DNA from: Tritonibacter mobilis
Lineage (GTDB): Bacteria; Pseudomonadota; Alphaproteobacteria; Rhodobacterales; Rhodobacteraceae
Reading direction: 5' to 3'
Assembly: GCF_001681715.1 (NCBI RefSeq)
Contig: NZ_LNWY01000012.1
Span: 248,001-312,000 of the forward strand
DNA length: 64,000 nucleotides
In this document: positions 53,679 to 63,032 of the stretch, one piece after another
Position numbering within the stretch: position 1 is the stretch's first letter
Layout of the letters: every line of letters begins with the position of its first letter
The notes under the pieces: generated by a model
Seen by the model: only the letters and a program-made list of their open reading frames with translations
What the model was told of the DNA's origin: nothing
The model's database searches: none
Made by a program: the position numbers and the translations under genes

Positions 53679-54932
53679 TTAGCGCCGATAGTCTTCCGGG
53701 CGAATCCCATAGCGGGCAAGCTTGTCGTAAAAGGTTTTGCGCGGCAGCTTCAGCGCTTCGGCAGCCGCAGCCGCCTTGCCGTTTTGCCGTCCCAAGGCCG
53801 CAATCAACAGGGAGCGCTCCACCTGCGCCATCTGCTCTGCCAACCCCAGGTCGGCAGCTTTGGAGACCTCCTCCGGCATCCCCAGCACAAAGCGCATCGC
53901 CGCCGACATCAAGGACCGCGCATTGCCGGGCCAATCCTGCGCCATCAGGCTGGCGAGGGTCTCGGGGCTGATTTCGGGCGCATCAATCCCGGCTTGCTCT
54001 GCCGCCTGCGACACGTAATGGCGAAACAGCACCGGGATATCGTCGCGCCGCTCGGCGAGCGACGGAATACGCACCCGCATCACATCAAGCCGGTAATAGA
54101 GATCGGCATTAAAGCTGCCCCCCGCAACCCTCTCAGACAGATCAACGGAAGAGCCGCCGATGATGCGCGCATCGCTGCCCTGCTCCAGCCGCGCCAGCAC
54201 CGCGTATTGCGTCTCTTGCGGCATGGCGGACAGCTCATCAAGGAACAGCGATCCTCCCTCGGCGCTGTGGCACAGCTCCTCAAAGGTTTCAGGCGTCAGC
54301 CCCGCCGCCGGGCGTTTGACAAACGCACCCTGCCCGCGCCGCGACATCAGATGCACCACCTCGGCAACTTTGGGAATGCCACTGCCCGGCGCGCCACTCA
54401 CCAGCACCTCTGCCTCGGTGACGGCGGCGGCGCGCACCCGCGCGCGCAACTCCTGCACCTGCGGCGAGGTGCCAAAGATCATCCGTGCCGCCGGGTCGCC
54501 CCGCTCCAGTTGCCGTTGCAAACGGCGGTTTTCCAGCACCAGAGCGCGGGTTTTCAGCGCCCGCTCCAGCACCGTCATCAACTTTGCCGTCTCGCAGGGT
54601 TTTTCGAGGAAATCGAACGCGCCTTCGGACATGGCCCGCACCGCCATCGGGATATCGCCCTCGCCCGTCAGCAGCACCACCGGCAGTTCCGCATCCACCT
54701 CCTGCGCATAGGCCAGAAGATGAAACCCATCGCGCCCCGGCATCCGCATATCCGACAGGATCACCCCGTCGAACTCTGGCGCGATGTGATCCTTGGCCGC
54801 GACAAACGACCCTGCCGTCACCGCATCCAGATCCGCCAGTTCCAACGTCTGGCCCAACGCCTCGCGCACGGCGGCGTCATCATCTACCAGTAAGACTTTG
54901 CGGGTGGGCAGCGGTGACAGAGAGCGCGTCAT
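53679..54932 (-). CDS. dctD: DctD-like response regulator without GAFTGA
   Basis: The response regulator of C4-dicarboxylate uptake. The receiver domain (about 10-125) has D16-D18 acidic pocket, phospho-acceptor D61 (VILSDMRMPGRDG), T89 and K111. The AAA+ region is reduced: Walker A is GAPGSGIPK (180-188) instead of GESGTGKE. The segment that should hold GAFTGA is missing (GAFVKRPAAG then EGGSLFLDEL). Sensor-1 RIIAAT reads RIIGGS. Walker B D232-E233 is kept. A Fis-type HTH ends it (about 370-417, GKAAAAAEALKLPRKTFYDKLARYGI). It is thus unlikely to hydrolyse ATP or open sigma-54 promoters and probably acts as a simple DNA-binding regulator. Its ATG overlaps the dctB stop (ATGA). Confidence 0.9.
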   Translation of the reverse strand: MTRSLSPLPTRKVLLVDDDAAVREALGQTLELADLDAVTAGSFVAAKDHIAPEFDGVILSDMRMPGRDGFHLLAYAQEVDAELPVVLLTGEGDIPMAVRAMSEGAFDFLEKPCETAKLMTVLERALKTRALVLENRRLQRQLERGDPAARMIFGTSPQVQELRARVRAAAVTEAEVLVSGAPGSGIPKVAEVVHLMSRRGQGAFVKRPAAGLTPETFEELCHSAEGGSLFLDELSAMPQETQYAVLARLEQGSDARIIGGSSVDLSERVAGGSFNADLYYRLDVMRVRIPSLAERRDDIPVLFRHYVSQAAEQAGIDAPEISPETLASLMAQDWPGNARSLMSAAMRFVLGMPEEVSKAADLGLAEQMAQVERSLLIAALGRQNGKAAAAAEALKLPRKTFYDKLARYGIRPEDYRR

Positions 54933-56680
54933 GCGGCGGTTTCCTCTTTCCAGTAGTCCAGCTCAACCGTGAACAGGGCGCCATGTTCGGTATTGGTGCC
55001 TCGGATGTTGCCGCCAAAGCTTTGCACCAGACCGTAGGAAATGGACAGCCCCAGCCCCATGCCTTCCGAACTGCCCACCGCCTTGGTGGAGTAAAACGGC
55101 TCAAACACCTTTTCGGGCTGCTTCAGGCCGGGGCCGATGTCGCGCACAGTTACCGTAAGCCGCTCGCCATCGTTGACGACAATCCGAACAAGGCGGTCGT
55201 CCTGTCCCATCATCGCATCCACCGCATTGTTGATGAGGTTCACAAACACCTGCGTCAGACGCACCTCGCCGCCGCGCACCCAGATCGCGCCCGCTTCGGG
55301 GGGCCGCCAGTCAAGCATCACGTCATGGTCGCGCAGGCGGGTTTCGGTCAGCTCCACCGCCGCAGTGATCACCTGCACCAGATCGACACGGCCCACCGGC
55401 TCGCTCTCATTGCGGGCAAAGGCGCGCAGGTTCTTGATGATCCGGGCCATCCGCGCCGACATCTGCGCAATCCGCGTAAGGTTCTCGCCTGCGCGTTCCG
55501 ATTTGCCACGCTCCAGAAAGGCCTGACCATTTTCGGCAAACTGCTGAATCGCCATCAGCGGCTGGTTCAACTCGTGGCTGATCCCTGCCGACATCCGCCC
55601 CAGCGCCGAGAGTTTGTCGGCCTGCACCAATTCGGCCTGCGCCTGTTTCAGTGCCGCCTCTGCCTCCTTGCGTTCGCGGACCTCCCGGCGCAGCTGCACG
55701 TTGGCATCCGACAGGGCGCGCGTGCGGGTCTCAACCCGCACCTCCAGTTCGGCATTGGCCTTTGCCAAGGTGCGGCGGCGCTCTGCCACCCAGAACAGGA
55801 TCGTGCCAAAGGCCAGACAGACCGCAGCCATCGCCATGGCCTGCAATGTGGCGATCCGCTGCGCTGGCGTTACATCCACCAGAATTTCGCCGCGCATCCC
55901 AATGGCGGGCAGATCAATGCCAAGATGCAGAGCCTGATTGGGCAAATAGGGACTCCAGCCCTGTTGCCAGATTTCATGTTCCCCCACATGACGCACCTTC
56001 AGCGGCAGATCGCCCCCATCGGCGGTCATCAGCCCGGTCTTGTCATCATCCAACTGCCAGAACAGCAGCTCAAACCGGTTCGACATAAAAACCCGGCCAT
56101 CCTCGATGGTGAAATACACCGCCGGCAGCGAGCCACGCCACGTCTGTTCGACCACCTCAATATCGGCCACCACCACCAATGTCCCGCGCACCCGCCCATC
56201 GGGGCCGTAATCAGGCGCCGCGAAGAAATAGGCGCGGCGTTTGCCACCGGGTAGCACCATCGGCTCTGCCCCCATGGCGCCTTGCATGGCGCGACGAAAA
56301 TAGCGGTTTTGCGAGACATCCGCTCCCGCGACCCCTTCGGCTGCCGCCAGCACCTGCCCGCTGGCATCCGCATAAAACACATCCAGCGCTCCGGATTTAT
56401 CGGCAAAGCGGCGCAGCAAATTTGTCGCCAACTCCCGCCCTGCTGCATTGTCGAGCGTCTGAAGCCCCGGATGCTCCACCACCAGCACCGCTTGTTCGCG
56501 AAAAATCTGCAATTGCGTGCTGACCCGATCAGAGGCCAGCGCCAGATCGGACGCGGTGCGCTCTCCCAGCGCCGTGAGCGCCTGCCGGTAGGCCGATGAC
56601 CAAACCGCGACAGACAGCACCACGATGACCAGAACAACGCCGAATATCAGGGCGAGACGGGGGTGACGTGTATCCAACAT
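54929..56680 (-). CDS. dctB: DctB-like sensor histidine kinase
   Basis: The membrane sensor partner of DctD. 583 residues: membrane helix about 10-29, periplasmic double-PAS/Cache-type sensor about 30-285 (FYADASGQVLAAAEGVAG, FFAAPDYGPDGRVRGTLVVVAD), and a second helix about 290-310 (ATLQAMAMAAVCLAFGTILFWV). A coiled linker follows, then HisKA with H-box ISHELNQPLMAIQQFAENG. The HATPase has N-box QVFVNLINNAVDAMM, G1 VRDIGPGL, F-box FEPFYSTK and G2 GMGLGLSI. All kinase boxes are intact. The frame is open to 56743; ATG 56680 gives MLDTRHPRLALIFG. It diverges from the P450 gene. Confidence 0.93.
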   Translation of the reverse strand: MLDTRHPRLALIFGVVLVIVVLSVAVWSSAYRQALTALGERTASDLALASDRVSTQLQIFREQAVLVVEHPGLQTLDNAAGRELATNLLRRFADKSGALDVFYADASGQVLAAAEGVAGADVSQNRYFRRAMQGAMGAEPMVLPGGKRRAYFFAAPDYGPDGRVRGTLVVVADIEVVEQTWRGSLPAVYFTIEDGRVFMSNRFELLFWQLDDDKTGLMTADGGDLPLKVRHVGEHEIWQQGWSPYLPNQALHLGIDLPAIGMRGEILVDVTPAQRIATLQAMAMAAVCLAFGTILFWVAERRRTLAKANAELEVRVETRTRALSDANVQLRREVRERKEAEAALKQAQAELVQADKLSALGRMSAGISHELNQPLMAIQQFAENGQAFLERGKSERAGENLTRIAQMSARMARIIKNLRAFARNESEPVGRVDLVQVITAAVELTETRLRDHDVMLDWRPPEAGAIWVRGGEVRLTQVFVNLINNAVDAMMGQDDRLVRIVVNDGERLTVTVRDIGPGLKQPEKVFEPFYSTKAVGSSEGMGLGLSISYGLVQSFGGNIRGTNTEHGALFTVELDYWKEETAA

Positions 56681-56741
56681 TGCGCCACAGTAGCAAAGCC
56701 CCCCTTGCCAAGGCCAGAGACCTCCGCAAAAAGCCATATAC

Positions 56742-57929
56742 ATGAAAACACTGACCCAATCCCCGACTGACCCAGACTTTGTCCAGGACCCCTATCCCTT
56801 TTACGACGCCGCGCGCGCAACTGGGAAACTCGGGTACTGGCAGGACTATAAAATGGTGGCCGCCTTTGGCCATGATGCGGTGCATATGCTGCTGCGCGAC
56901 CGCCGCTTTGGCCGCGAAATCCCCGCCGAGATGGCCACCGAGGGCCCGGCCCATCTCGCGCCCTTCTTGCAGGTCGAAGCACATTCCTTGCTGGATGCAG
57001 AACCGCCCCGGCATACACGCCTTCGCAAACTGGTGCTGCGCGCCTTTACCAGCCGCGAGATCAAAGCGCTCGCACCGGGGCTGGAGACGCTGTGCCATGA
57101 TCTGATTGATGCCTTTCCCAATGATGCGCCCTTTGATCTGCTGACCGCCTATTGCACGCAGGTGCCGGTGATCGCGATCTGTCGCCTGCTCGGCGTACCA
57201 GAAGACATGGCCCCGAAGCTTTTGGACTGGTCGCACAAGATGGTGGCAATGTATCAGGCCTCCAAAACCATCGAGACCGAACATGCCGCCGCCAAAGCGA
57301 GCGAAGAGTTCATCGCCTTTCTCACAGACTATGTGGACGAGCGCCGCAAGACACCGGGCGATGATCTGATTACCCGCCTCATTCAGGCCGAAGAAGATGG
57401 CGAGAGCCTCTCCACCGATGAGCTGATCGGGACCTGCATCCTGCTGCTCAATGCCGGGCACGAGGCGACGGTGCATTCGCTCGGCAACGGGGTGAAGACG
57501 ATGCTGGAACAGGGCTGGTCGCCCGAGTGGCTGGCCCCCGAGGGCATCAGCGGGCTGGTGGAGGAGATCCTGCGCTATGATCCGCCGCTGCATATGTTCA
57601 CCCGCTACGCCTATGAGGAGGTCGAGATGCTCGGCCATACCTTCCAGCGCGGAGATTTGGTGGCGCTGATGCTGGCGGCAGCCAACCGCGACCCGGAGGC
57701 GCTGGCGCGCGCAGATCAGTTTGACCCGACCCGACCGCCCAAGGTGAACAAGAGCTTTGGCGGCGGCTTGCATTTCTGTGTTGGCGCGCCGCTGGCGCGG
57801 TTGGAGATGGAGATTGCCCTGCCGATCCTCTTTGCGCGCTGCCCAGAGCTGAAGCTGGCGGAGGCACCGCAGTATTCCAACAGCTATCATTTCCACGGGC
57901 TGACCCGCCTTTGGGTCCAGCAAAGCTAA
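56742..57929 (+). CDS. cytochrome P450
   Basis: A soluble bacterial P450 of 395 residues. I-helix LLLNAGHEAT (residues 234-243, A/G-G-x-E-A-T), ExxR at E275-R278 (VEEILR), and the heme loop FGGGLHFCVGAPLAR with Cys346. All the core elements are present. No ferredoxin or reductase gene is next to it. Similar proteins (CYP107/CYP203-like by layout) act on hydrophobic compounds, but the substrate cannot be told. It starts 61 bases from the divergent dctB and ends in a very strong terminator. Confidence 0.94.
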   Translation: MKTLTQSPTDPDFVQDPYPFYDAARATGKLGYWQDYKMVAAFGHDAVHMLLRDRRFGREIPAEMATEGPAHLAPFLQVEAHSLLDAEPPRHTRLRKLVLRAFTSREIKALAPGLETLCHDLIDAFPNDAPFDLLTAYCTQVPVIAICRLLGVPEDMAPKLLDWSHKMVAMYQASKTIETEHAAAKASEEFIAFLTDYVDERRKTPGDDLITRLIQAEEDGESLSTDELIGTCILLLNAGHEATVHSLGNGVKTMLEQGWSPEWLAPEGISGLVEEILRYDPPLHMFTRYAYEEVEMLGHTFQRGDLVALMLAAANRDPEALARADQFDPTRPPKVNKSFGGGLHFCVGAPLARLEMEIALPILFARCPELKLAEAPQYSNSYHFHGLTRLWVQQS

Positions 57930-57952
57930 CCTCAGTCGCGCGCATTTGCGTG

Positions 57953-57990
57953 AAAAAACCGGGCAGCCCTGCGATCCGCTGCCCGGTTTT
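57953..57990 (+). terminator. strong terminator after the P450 gene
   Basis: A perfect thirteen-pair stem AAAACCGGGCAGC/GCTGCCCGGTTTT (57955-57967 with 57978-57990). The terminal A-T pairs supply the T-run. Confidence 0.9.
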
Positions 57991-58101
57991 GCGGGGAAAC
58001 TCCGCTTCAAATTGGCAAAAACGCCCCCCAAGCGGGCTGCCCTCTGGTTTCAGGACCAATGGATTGCTACATCTTGGGAAACAGCCGTGGGAGGGAACAC
58101 C

Positions 58102-59292
58102 TTGGGCATTTTCGATTTTCTCAAAGGCGAATTCATCGACGTCATCCATTGGACCGATGATACCCGCGACACGATGGTCATGCGTTTTGAGCGCGAAGGC
58201 CATGCAATCAAATACGGTGCCAAGCTGACGGTCCGCGAAGGTCAGGCGGCGGTATTTGTGCATGAAGGCCAGCTGGCGGATGTGTTTACGCCCGGGCTTT
58301 ATATGCTCGAAACCAACAACATGCCGGTGATGACGACGCTGCAGCACTGGGACCACGGTTTCCAGTCGCCTTTTAAGTCCGAGATCTACTTTGTCGCGAC
58401 GACGCGGTTCAATGACCTCAAATGGGGCACCAAGAACCCGATCATGTGCCGCGACCCAGAGTTCGGCCCGGTGCGCCTGCGCGCCTTTGGCACCTATTCG
58501 GTGCGGGTGGTGGACCCGGCGCGGTTCCTCACCGAGATTGTCGGCACCGATGGTGAGTTCACCATGGACGAGATCTCTTACCAGATCCGCAATATCATCG
58601 TGCAGGAGTTCTCTCGCGCAATCGCAAGCTCCGGCATTCCGGTGCTCGATATGGCTGCCAACACTGCCGATCTGGGCAAGCTGGTCGCGGCCGAAATCGG
58701 CCCCGTTGTGGCAGAATACGGCCTCTCGATCCCTGAGCTTTATGTTGAGAATATCTCCCTGCCGCCGGCGGTGGAGCAGGCGATGGACAAGCGCACCCAG
58801 ATGGGCATCATCGGCGATCTGGGCCGCTATACGCAGTTCAAGGCCGCCGAAGCGATGGAAGCCGCCGCCAAGACCCCCAACAGCGGCATGGGCGCCGGTC
58901 TCGGCATGGGGATGGGGATGTCCATGGCACAGCAGATGGGTCAGGCGATGCAAGGAGGCGCACCGTCTCAGGCAGCGGGTCAGACCACCGGGCCATGGGG
59001 CGCACGGCCCGCACCCGCTGCGTCGCACCCGTCGCCCCAAGCCGCACCGATGGCCCCGCCACCACCGCCGGTGGAACATGTCTGGCACATTGCAGAAAAC
59101 GGTCAGACCTCTGGTCCCTACTCCAAGGCCCGCATGGGACGCATGGCCCAAGAAGGCCAGCTTACCCGCGACACCCATGTCTGGACACCGGGTCAGGACG
59201 GCTGGATGCGCGCAGGCGACGTGACAGAGCTGGCTCAGCTTTTCACCATCCTGCCCCCTCCGCCACCACCACCACCACCCGCAGGCAGCTGA
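58102..59292 (+). CDS. SPFH-domain protein with C-terminal GYF_2 module
   Basis: A 396-residue protein. The SPFH/band-7-like part (about 1-250) matches the virion-core/YdjI-type group: MGIFDFLKGEFIDVIHW, LTVREGQAAVFVHEGQLADVFTPGLYML, YQIRNIIVQEFSRAIASSG and LSIPELYVENISLPPAVEQAMDKRTQMGIIGDLGRYTQF. A Gly/Met/Gln-rich linker follows, then a GYF_2 (DUF4339) module (VWHIAENGQTSGPYS ... WTPGQDGWMRAGDV) and a run of nine prolines. The start is TTG 58102, preceded by GGGAGGG; longer forms read through the P450 terminator. It is paired with a zinc-ribbon membrane protein downstream. The pair is widespread; the function (membrane microdomain or stress scaffold) is not established. Confidence 0.85.
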   Translation: MGIFDFLKGEFIDVIHWTDDTRDTMVMRFEREGHAIKYGAKLTVREGQAAVFVHEGQLADVFTPGLYMLETNNMPVMTTLQHWDHGFQSPFKSEIYFVATTRFNDLKWGTKNPIMCRDPEFGPVRLRAFGTYSVRVVDPARFLTEIVGTDGEFTMDEISYQIRNIIVQEFSRAIASSGIPVLDMAANTADLGKLVAAEIGPVVAEYGLSIPELYVENISLPPAVEQAMDKRTQMGIIGDLGRYTQFKAAEAMEAAAKTPNSGMGAGLGMGMGMSMAQQMGQAMQGGAPSQAAGQTTGPWGARPAPAASHPSPQAAPMAPPPPPVEHVWHIAENGQTSGPYSKARMGRMAQEGQLTRDTHVWTPGQDGWMRAGDVTELAQLFTILPPPPPPPPPAGS

Positions 59293-59314
59293 ACCTCACG
59301 CCGCGAGGTCCAAA

Positions 59315-59338
59315 GGTCGGGCGCGCTGACGCCCGACC
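59315..59338 (+). terminator. hairpin between the SPFH and zinc-ribbon genes
   Basis: A perfect nine-pair stem GGTCGGGCG/CGCCCGACC (59315-59323 with 59330-59338) is followed by CTCTTAT. The weak T-run suggests partial termination within the pair. Confidence 0.55.
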
Positions 59339-59401
59339 CTCTTATATCTGCGCCCCGCCCCCTTCCCGCGACCAGACTTGTGTTCAAAGAGCCCGCTTGA
59401 C

Positions 59402-60535
59402 GTGACCCAGACACCGCCGCCCCCGCCCACAATGGACGCAGCCCCGCAACAGGCCGAGGAAACCCATCGTTTTCCCTGCGAGCAATGCGGCGCGGACTAC
59501 CGCTTTGCCCCCGCCGAGGGCGCGCTGATCTGCGATCACTGCGGTCACAAGAAAGACCTCACTGAAAGCCCATGGGGCGGCGCTGCGCTGAAGGAGCTTG
59601 ATTTCCTCAAGGCCCTGCGCGAACAGCTTCCCGCTGCCGAGATGGAAGTGACGCGCGTCTCCTCCTGCCCCAATTGCGCAGCACAAGTGGAGTTTGACCC
59701 CTCGGTGCATGCGCTGGAATGCCCCTTCTGCGCGACCCCGGTGGTGGCAGACACCGGCGAGAATCGCCATATCAAACCCAAGGGCGTGCTGCCCTTTCAG
59801 TTTGACGAACGCGCCGCGCGTCAGGCGATGGAAGACTGGCTCGGCGGGCTGTGGTTCGCCCCCAATGGCCTCAAGGACTACGCCCAGAAAGGGCGCAAGC
59901 TCGATGGGATTTACGTTCCGTACTGGACCTATGACGCCCAGACCCACAGCCAATACACTGGCCAGCGCGGCACGGAATATACCGTCAGCCGCACCGTGAT
60001 GGTCGATGGCAAGCCGCAGGTGCGCACCGAAATCCGCGTGCGCTGGTCGAATGTGCGCGGGCGCGTGCAGCGGTTCTTTGATGACGTGTTGGTGCTGGCC
60101 TCCAAAAGCCTGCCGCGCAAATATACCGAAGGGCTGGAGCCTTGGGATCTGTCGCAGCTTGCGCCCTATCAACCCAAGTATCTGGCCGGGTTCCGGGCCG
60201 AAGCCTATACAGTCGACCTTGAGACAGGCTTTGCCGATGCACGCCAGAAAATGGACCGGGTCATCGAACGCGACATTAAATTCGACATCGGCGGCGACCG
60301 CCAGCGCATCAGTTCGGTCGATACGGATGTCAGCGCGGTGACCTTCAAACATGTGCTGCTGCCGGTCTGGCTGGCGGCCTATAAATACCGCGGCCAAAGC
60401 TATCGCTTTGTGGTCAATGGCCAGTCCGGCCGCGTGCAGGGCGAACGCCCCTATTCCGCGTGGAAGATCGCCGGTGCCGTGGTGCTGGGTCTGATTGTCG
60501 CGGCGGGTGTGGCCTACCTCGCGTCACAGAGTTAA
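59402..60535 (+). CDS. zinc-ribbon membrane protein, partner of the SPFH protein
   Basis: A 377-residue protein. Two zinc ribbons: CEQCGADYRF...CDHCG (about 26-48) and CPNCAAQVEF...CPFC (about 85-110), in TFIIB/primosomal-N'-like arrangement. A beta-rich body follows (LDGIYVPYWTYDAQTHSQYTG, VRWSNVRGRVQRFFDDVLV, FKHVLLPVWLAAYKYRGQSYRFVVNG), and one C-terminal membrane helix (AGAVVLGLIVAAGVAYLA). The frame is open from TTG 59378; GTG 59402 (MTQTPPPPPT) is chosen because AAAGAG precedes it. The zinc part is cytoplasmic and tail-anchored. Function unknown; it travels with SPFH-GYF proteins. Confidence 0.8.
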   Translation: MTQTPPPPPTMDAAPQQAEETHRFPCEQCGADYRFAPAEGALICDHCGHKKDLTESPWGGAALKELDFLKALREQLPAAEMEVTRVSSCPNCAAQVEFDPSVHALECPFCATPVVADTGENRHIKPKGVLPFQFDERAARQAMEDWLGGLWFAPNGLKDYAQKGRKLDGIYVPYWTYDAQTHSQYTGQRGTEYTVSRTVMVDGKPQVRTEIRVRWSNVRGRVQRFFDDVLVLASKSLPRKYTEGLEPWDLSQLAPYQPKYLAGFRAEAYTVDLETGFADARQKMDRVIERDIKFDIGGDRQRISSVDTDVSAVTFKHVLLPVWLAAYKYRGQSYRFVVNGQSGRVQGERPYSAWKIAGAVVLGLIVAAGVAYLASQS

Positions 60536-60780
60536 ATTCCGACATCTGCTTGCGTTTTCGCGACACCCCCGGCATGTTCGCGCCAAATCCGGGGAGACGA
60601 CACATTGTCCGACAGCGCTTTGAGCGAGTTCGACCAACGGCCACGCAGGCGTCACAGCCACCCAAGACGGACCCGACCTCAGGCGGTCGCGGTCACTCTG
60701 GCTGATGCTGACAGGCGCTGCTCTATCGGCGACAAGGCGCGCTCAGCCCTCTCCCGTAATCCCAAGATGAAAGGACAGGC

Positions 60781-61251
60781 ATGCGTGCCCTCCTGCAACG
60801 TGTGAGCACCGCCAGCGTCACCGTCAATACAAATGTCATCGGCGAAATCGGTCCCGGTCTTCTGGTTTTGGTCTGCGCCATGCAGGGCGACTCGGAAGAT
60901 GAGGCCGCGCAACTGGTGCATAAAATTTCTCGCCTGCGGATCTTTCGCGATGACGCAGGCAAGATGAACCGCTCCGTCAGCGACATTGGTGGCGCCGTGC
61001 TGGTGGTTAGCCAGTTCACGCTGGGTGCCGACACCCGGAGCGGCACGCGGCCCGGCTTTTCCAAAGCGGCCCCTCCAGATGAAGGAAAGCACCTTTATCA
61101 TTGTTTTTGCGACAAAATGCGTGCGATCGGGCTGCCGGTTGAGACCGGAGAGTTTGGCGCTGACATGAAAGTTTCACTTGTCAACGACGGTCCTGTTACA
61201 ATCTCGCTCGACACCGATGACCGTCCAAACAAACCCGCAAGACCGGGGTAA
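60781..61251 (+). CDS. dtd: D-aminoacyl-tRNA deacylase
   Basis: Removes D-amino acids (and Gly from tRNA-Ala) from mischarged tRNA. The 156-residue protein has [15 protein letters not shown], the cross-subunit Gly-Pro-type motif region [12 protein letters not shown], and the SQFTLGADT motif (SQFTL, about 79-86). It is about 10 residues longer than usual at the C-terminus ([11 protein letters not shown]). AAAGGACAGGC precedes the ATG. It stands alone. Confidence 0.95.
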   Translation: MRALLQRVSTASVTVNTNVIGEIGPGLLVLVCAMQGDSEDEAAQLVHKISRLRIFRDDAGKMNRSVSDIGGAVLVVSQFTLGADTRSGTRPGFSKAAPPDEGKHLYHCFCDKMRAIGLPVETGEFGADMKVSLVNDGPVTISLDTDDRPNKPARPG

Positions 61252-61444
61252 CACCCCCGCTCGAGCCAGAGGATGTGCGGGCTGACATGGGCGCGATAAT
61301 GGCCGGTTTTCCCGGCACCCCCAGCAAGGCTCACGCAATTTTCTGGCATTATTCCTTGCCCCAGTGTGCCAAATCGGCAAATCTTGATTCACCATTCAAG
61401 AAAAAAGCCGGGGCCTACCCGTAACCTCGACAGGGAGACAACGA

Positions 61445-63031
61445 ATGAACGATTATCTCAAGCACCTCGCACAGGAAGCCGCTCTGGGCCGTATGGGCCG
61501 ACGCGAATTCCTCGGCCGCGCTGCGGCGCTGGGTGTGGCCGCACTGGGGGCCAACACGCTGTTGGCCACTGCTGCCAAGGCCGCAGGTCCGCAAAAGGGC
61601 GGCACCATCCGGATTGGTATTCAGGGCGGCAGCTCTGCTGACAGCCTTGATCCGGCACTGGCCGCAAATGCCACCGCAACCTCAGTTTCCCGTCTCTGGG
61701 GCGAACCGCTGGTCGAACTCGACCCGATGGGCGGCATCTGGCACCGTCTGGCCGAAAGCTATGACGCCTCTGCCGACGCCCGCGTCTGGACCTTCAAGAT
61801 CCGCCAGGGTGTGACCTTCTCCAACGGCAAGGAACTGACTGCCGAAGACGTGCTTGCCACGATGGAGCGTCACTCCGGCGAGGAAAGTAAATCCGGCGCG
61901 CTCGGCATTATGCGCGGGATCAAATCCATGCGCGCCGAGGGGTCTGATTTCATCATCGAACTGGACGAACCCAACGCCGACCTGCCCTATCTGCTGACCG
62001 ACTATCACCTGCTGATCCAGCCGGGTGGTGGCAAGGACGATCCGGCGGCAGGGATCGGTACTGGCCCCTACATCCTGAAATCGGTCGAGCCCGGCGTGCG
62101 CTTTGTTGCGGAAAAGAACCCCAACTACTGGGACGACTCGCTGGGTCATGCCGACACCATCGAGTTTATCGTCATCAACGACGATACCGCGCGTGTTGCT
62201 GCCCTGCAGTCCGGTCAGGTGCATATGATCAACCGCGTTCCGCCGCGCACCGCACGCCTTGTGGACCGCGCCCCGACTATCGACGTGCGTGAAACCGCAG
62301 GTCCGGGTCACTATGTGTTCATCGCCCATTGCGACAAAGATCCCTTTGCCAACAACGATGTGCGCATTGCGCTGAAATACGGCATCAACCGTCAGGAAAT
62401 GGTCGACAAGATCCTGAACGGCTATGGCTCTATTGGTAACGACACGCCGATCAACTCGTCCTATCCGCTGTTCACTGAACTGGAGCAGCGCACCTACGAT
62501 CCCGACAAGGCGAAGTTCCACATGCAGAAATCGGGCTATGACGGCTCCATTTTGCTGCGGACCTCCGATAACTCCTTCCCGGGTGCGCCGGATGCGGCTG
62601 CGCTGTTCCAGCAATCGCTTTCGGCAGCGGGCATCAACCTCGAAATCAAGCGTGAGCCAAACGATGGCTACTGGTCCGAGGTCTGGAACAAACAGCCCTT
62701 CTGTACCTCCTACTGGGGTGGCCGTCCGACGCAGGATTCGATGTTCTCAACCGCCTATCTGTCCACCGCAGACTGGAACGACACCCGTTTCAACAACGAG
62801 CAATTCGACCAGTTGCTCTATGCGGCACGCGCAGAACTGGATGAGGCCAAGCGGACGCAGATGTATGCGGATATGTCCACCATGGTCCGCGACGAGGGTG
62901 GCTTGGTCTGCCCGATGTTCAACAGCTTCATTGACGGTGTCAGCACCGAAGTGGACGGCTGGGTCGATGCCAAGACAGGCTTTGAGCTGAACAACTTCTA
63001 TGCGCCCATGAAAATGTGGGTCAAAGCCTGA
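61445..63031 (+). CDS. peptide/oligopeptide ABC binding protein with Tat signal
   Basis: A DppA/OppA-type (family 5) solute-binding protein of 528 residues. The N-terminal signal has the twin-arginine motif GRREFLGRAAALGVAALGAN with cleavage after AKA, so export is by the Tat system rather than Sec. SBP_bac_5 blocks follow: LWGEPLVELDPMGGIWHRLAESY, FKIRQGVTFSNGKELTAEDV, GTGPYILKSVEPGVRF, and NDVRIALKYGINRQEMVDKILNGYG. An AGGGAGACAACGA ribosome site precedes the ATG. It begins the operon with two permease genes. Ligand unknown. Confidence 0.95.
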   Translation: MNDYLKHLAQEAALGRMGRREFLGRAAALGVAALGANTLLATAAKAAGPQKGGTIRIGIQGGSSADSLDPALAANATATSVSRLWGEPLVELDPMGGIWHRLAESYDASADARVWTFKIRQGVTFSNGKELTAEDVLATMERHSGEESKSGALGIMRGIKSMRAEGSDFIIELDEPNADLPYLLTDYHLLIQPGGGKDDPAAGIGTGPYILKSVEPGVRFVAEKNPNYWDDSLGHADTIEFIVINDDTARVAALQSGQVHMINRVPPRTARLVDRAPTIDVRETAGPGHYVFIAHCDKDPFANNDVRIALKYGINRQEMVDKILNGYGSIGNDTPINSSYPLFTELEQRTYDPDKAKFHMQKSGYDGSILLRTSDNSFPGAPDAAALFQQSLSAAGINLEIKREPNDGYWSEVWNKQPFCTSYWGGRPTQDSMFSTAYLSTADWNDTRFNNEQFDQLLYAARAELDEAKRTQMYADMSTMVRDEGGLVCPMFNSFIDGVSTEVDGWVDAKTGFELNNFYAPMKMWVKA

Positions 63032-63032
63032 T

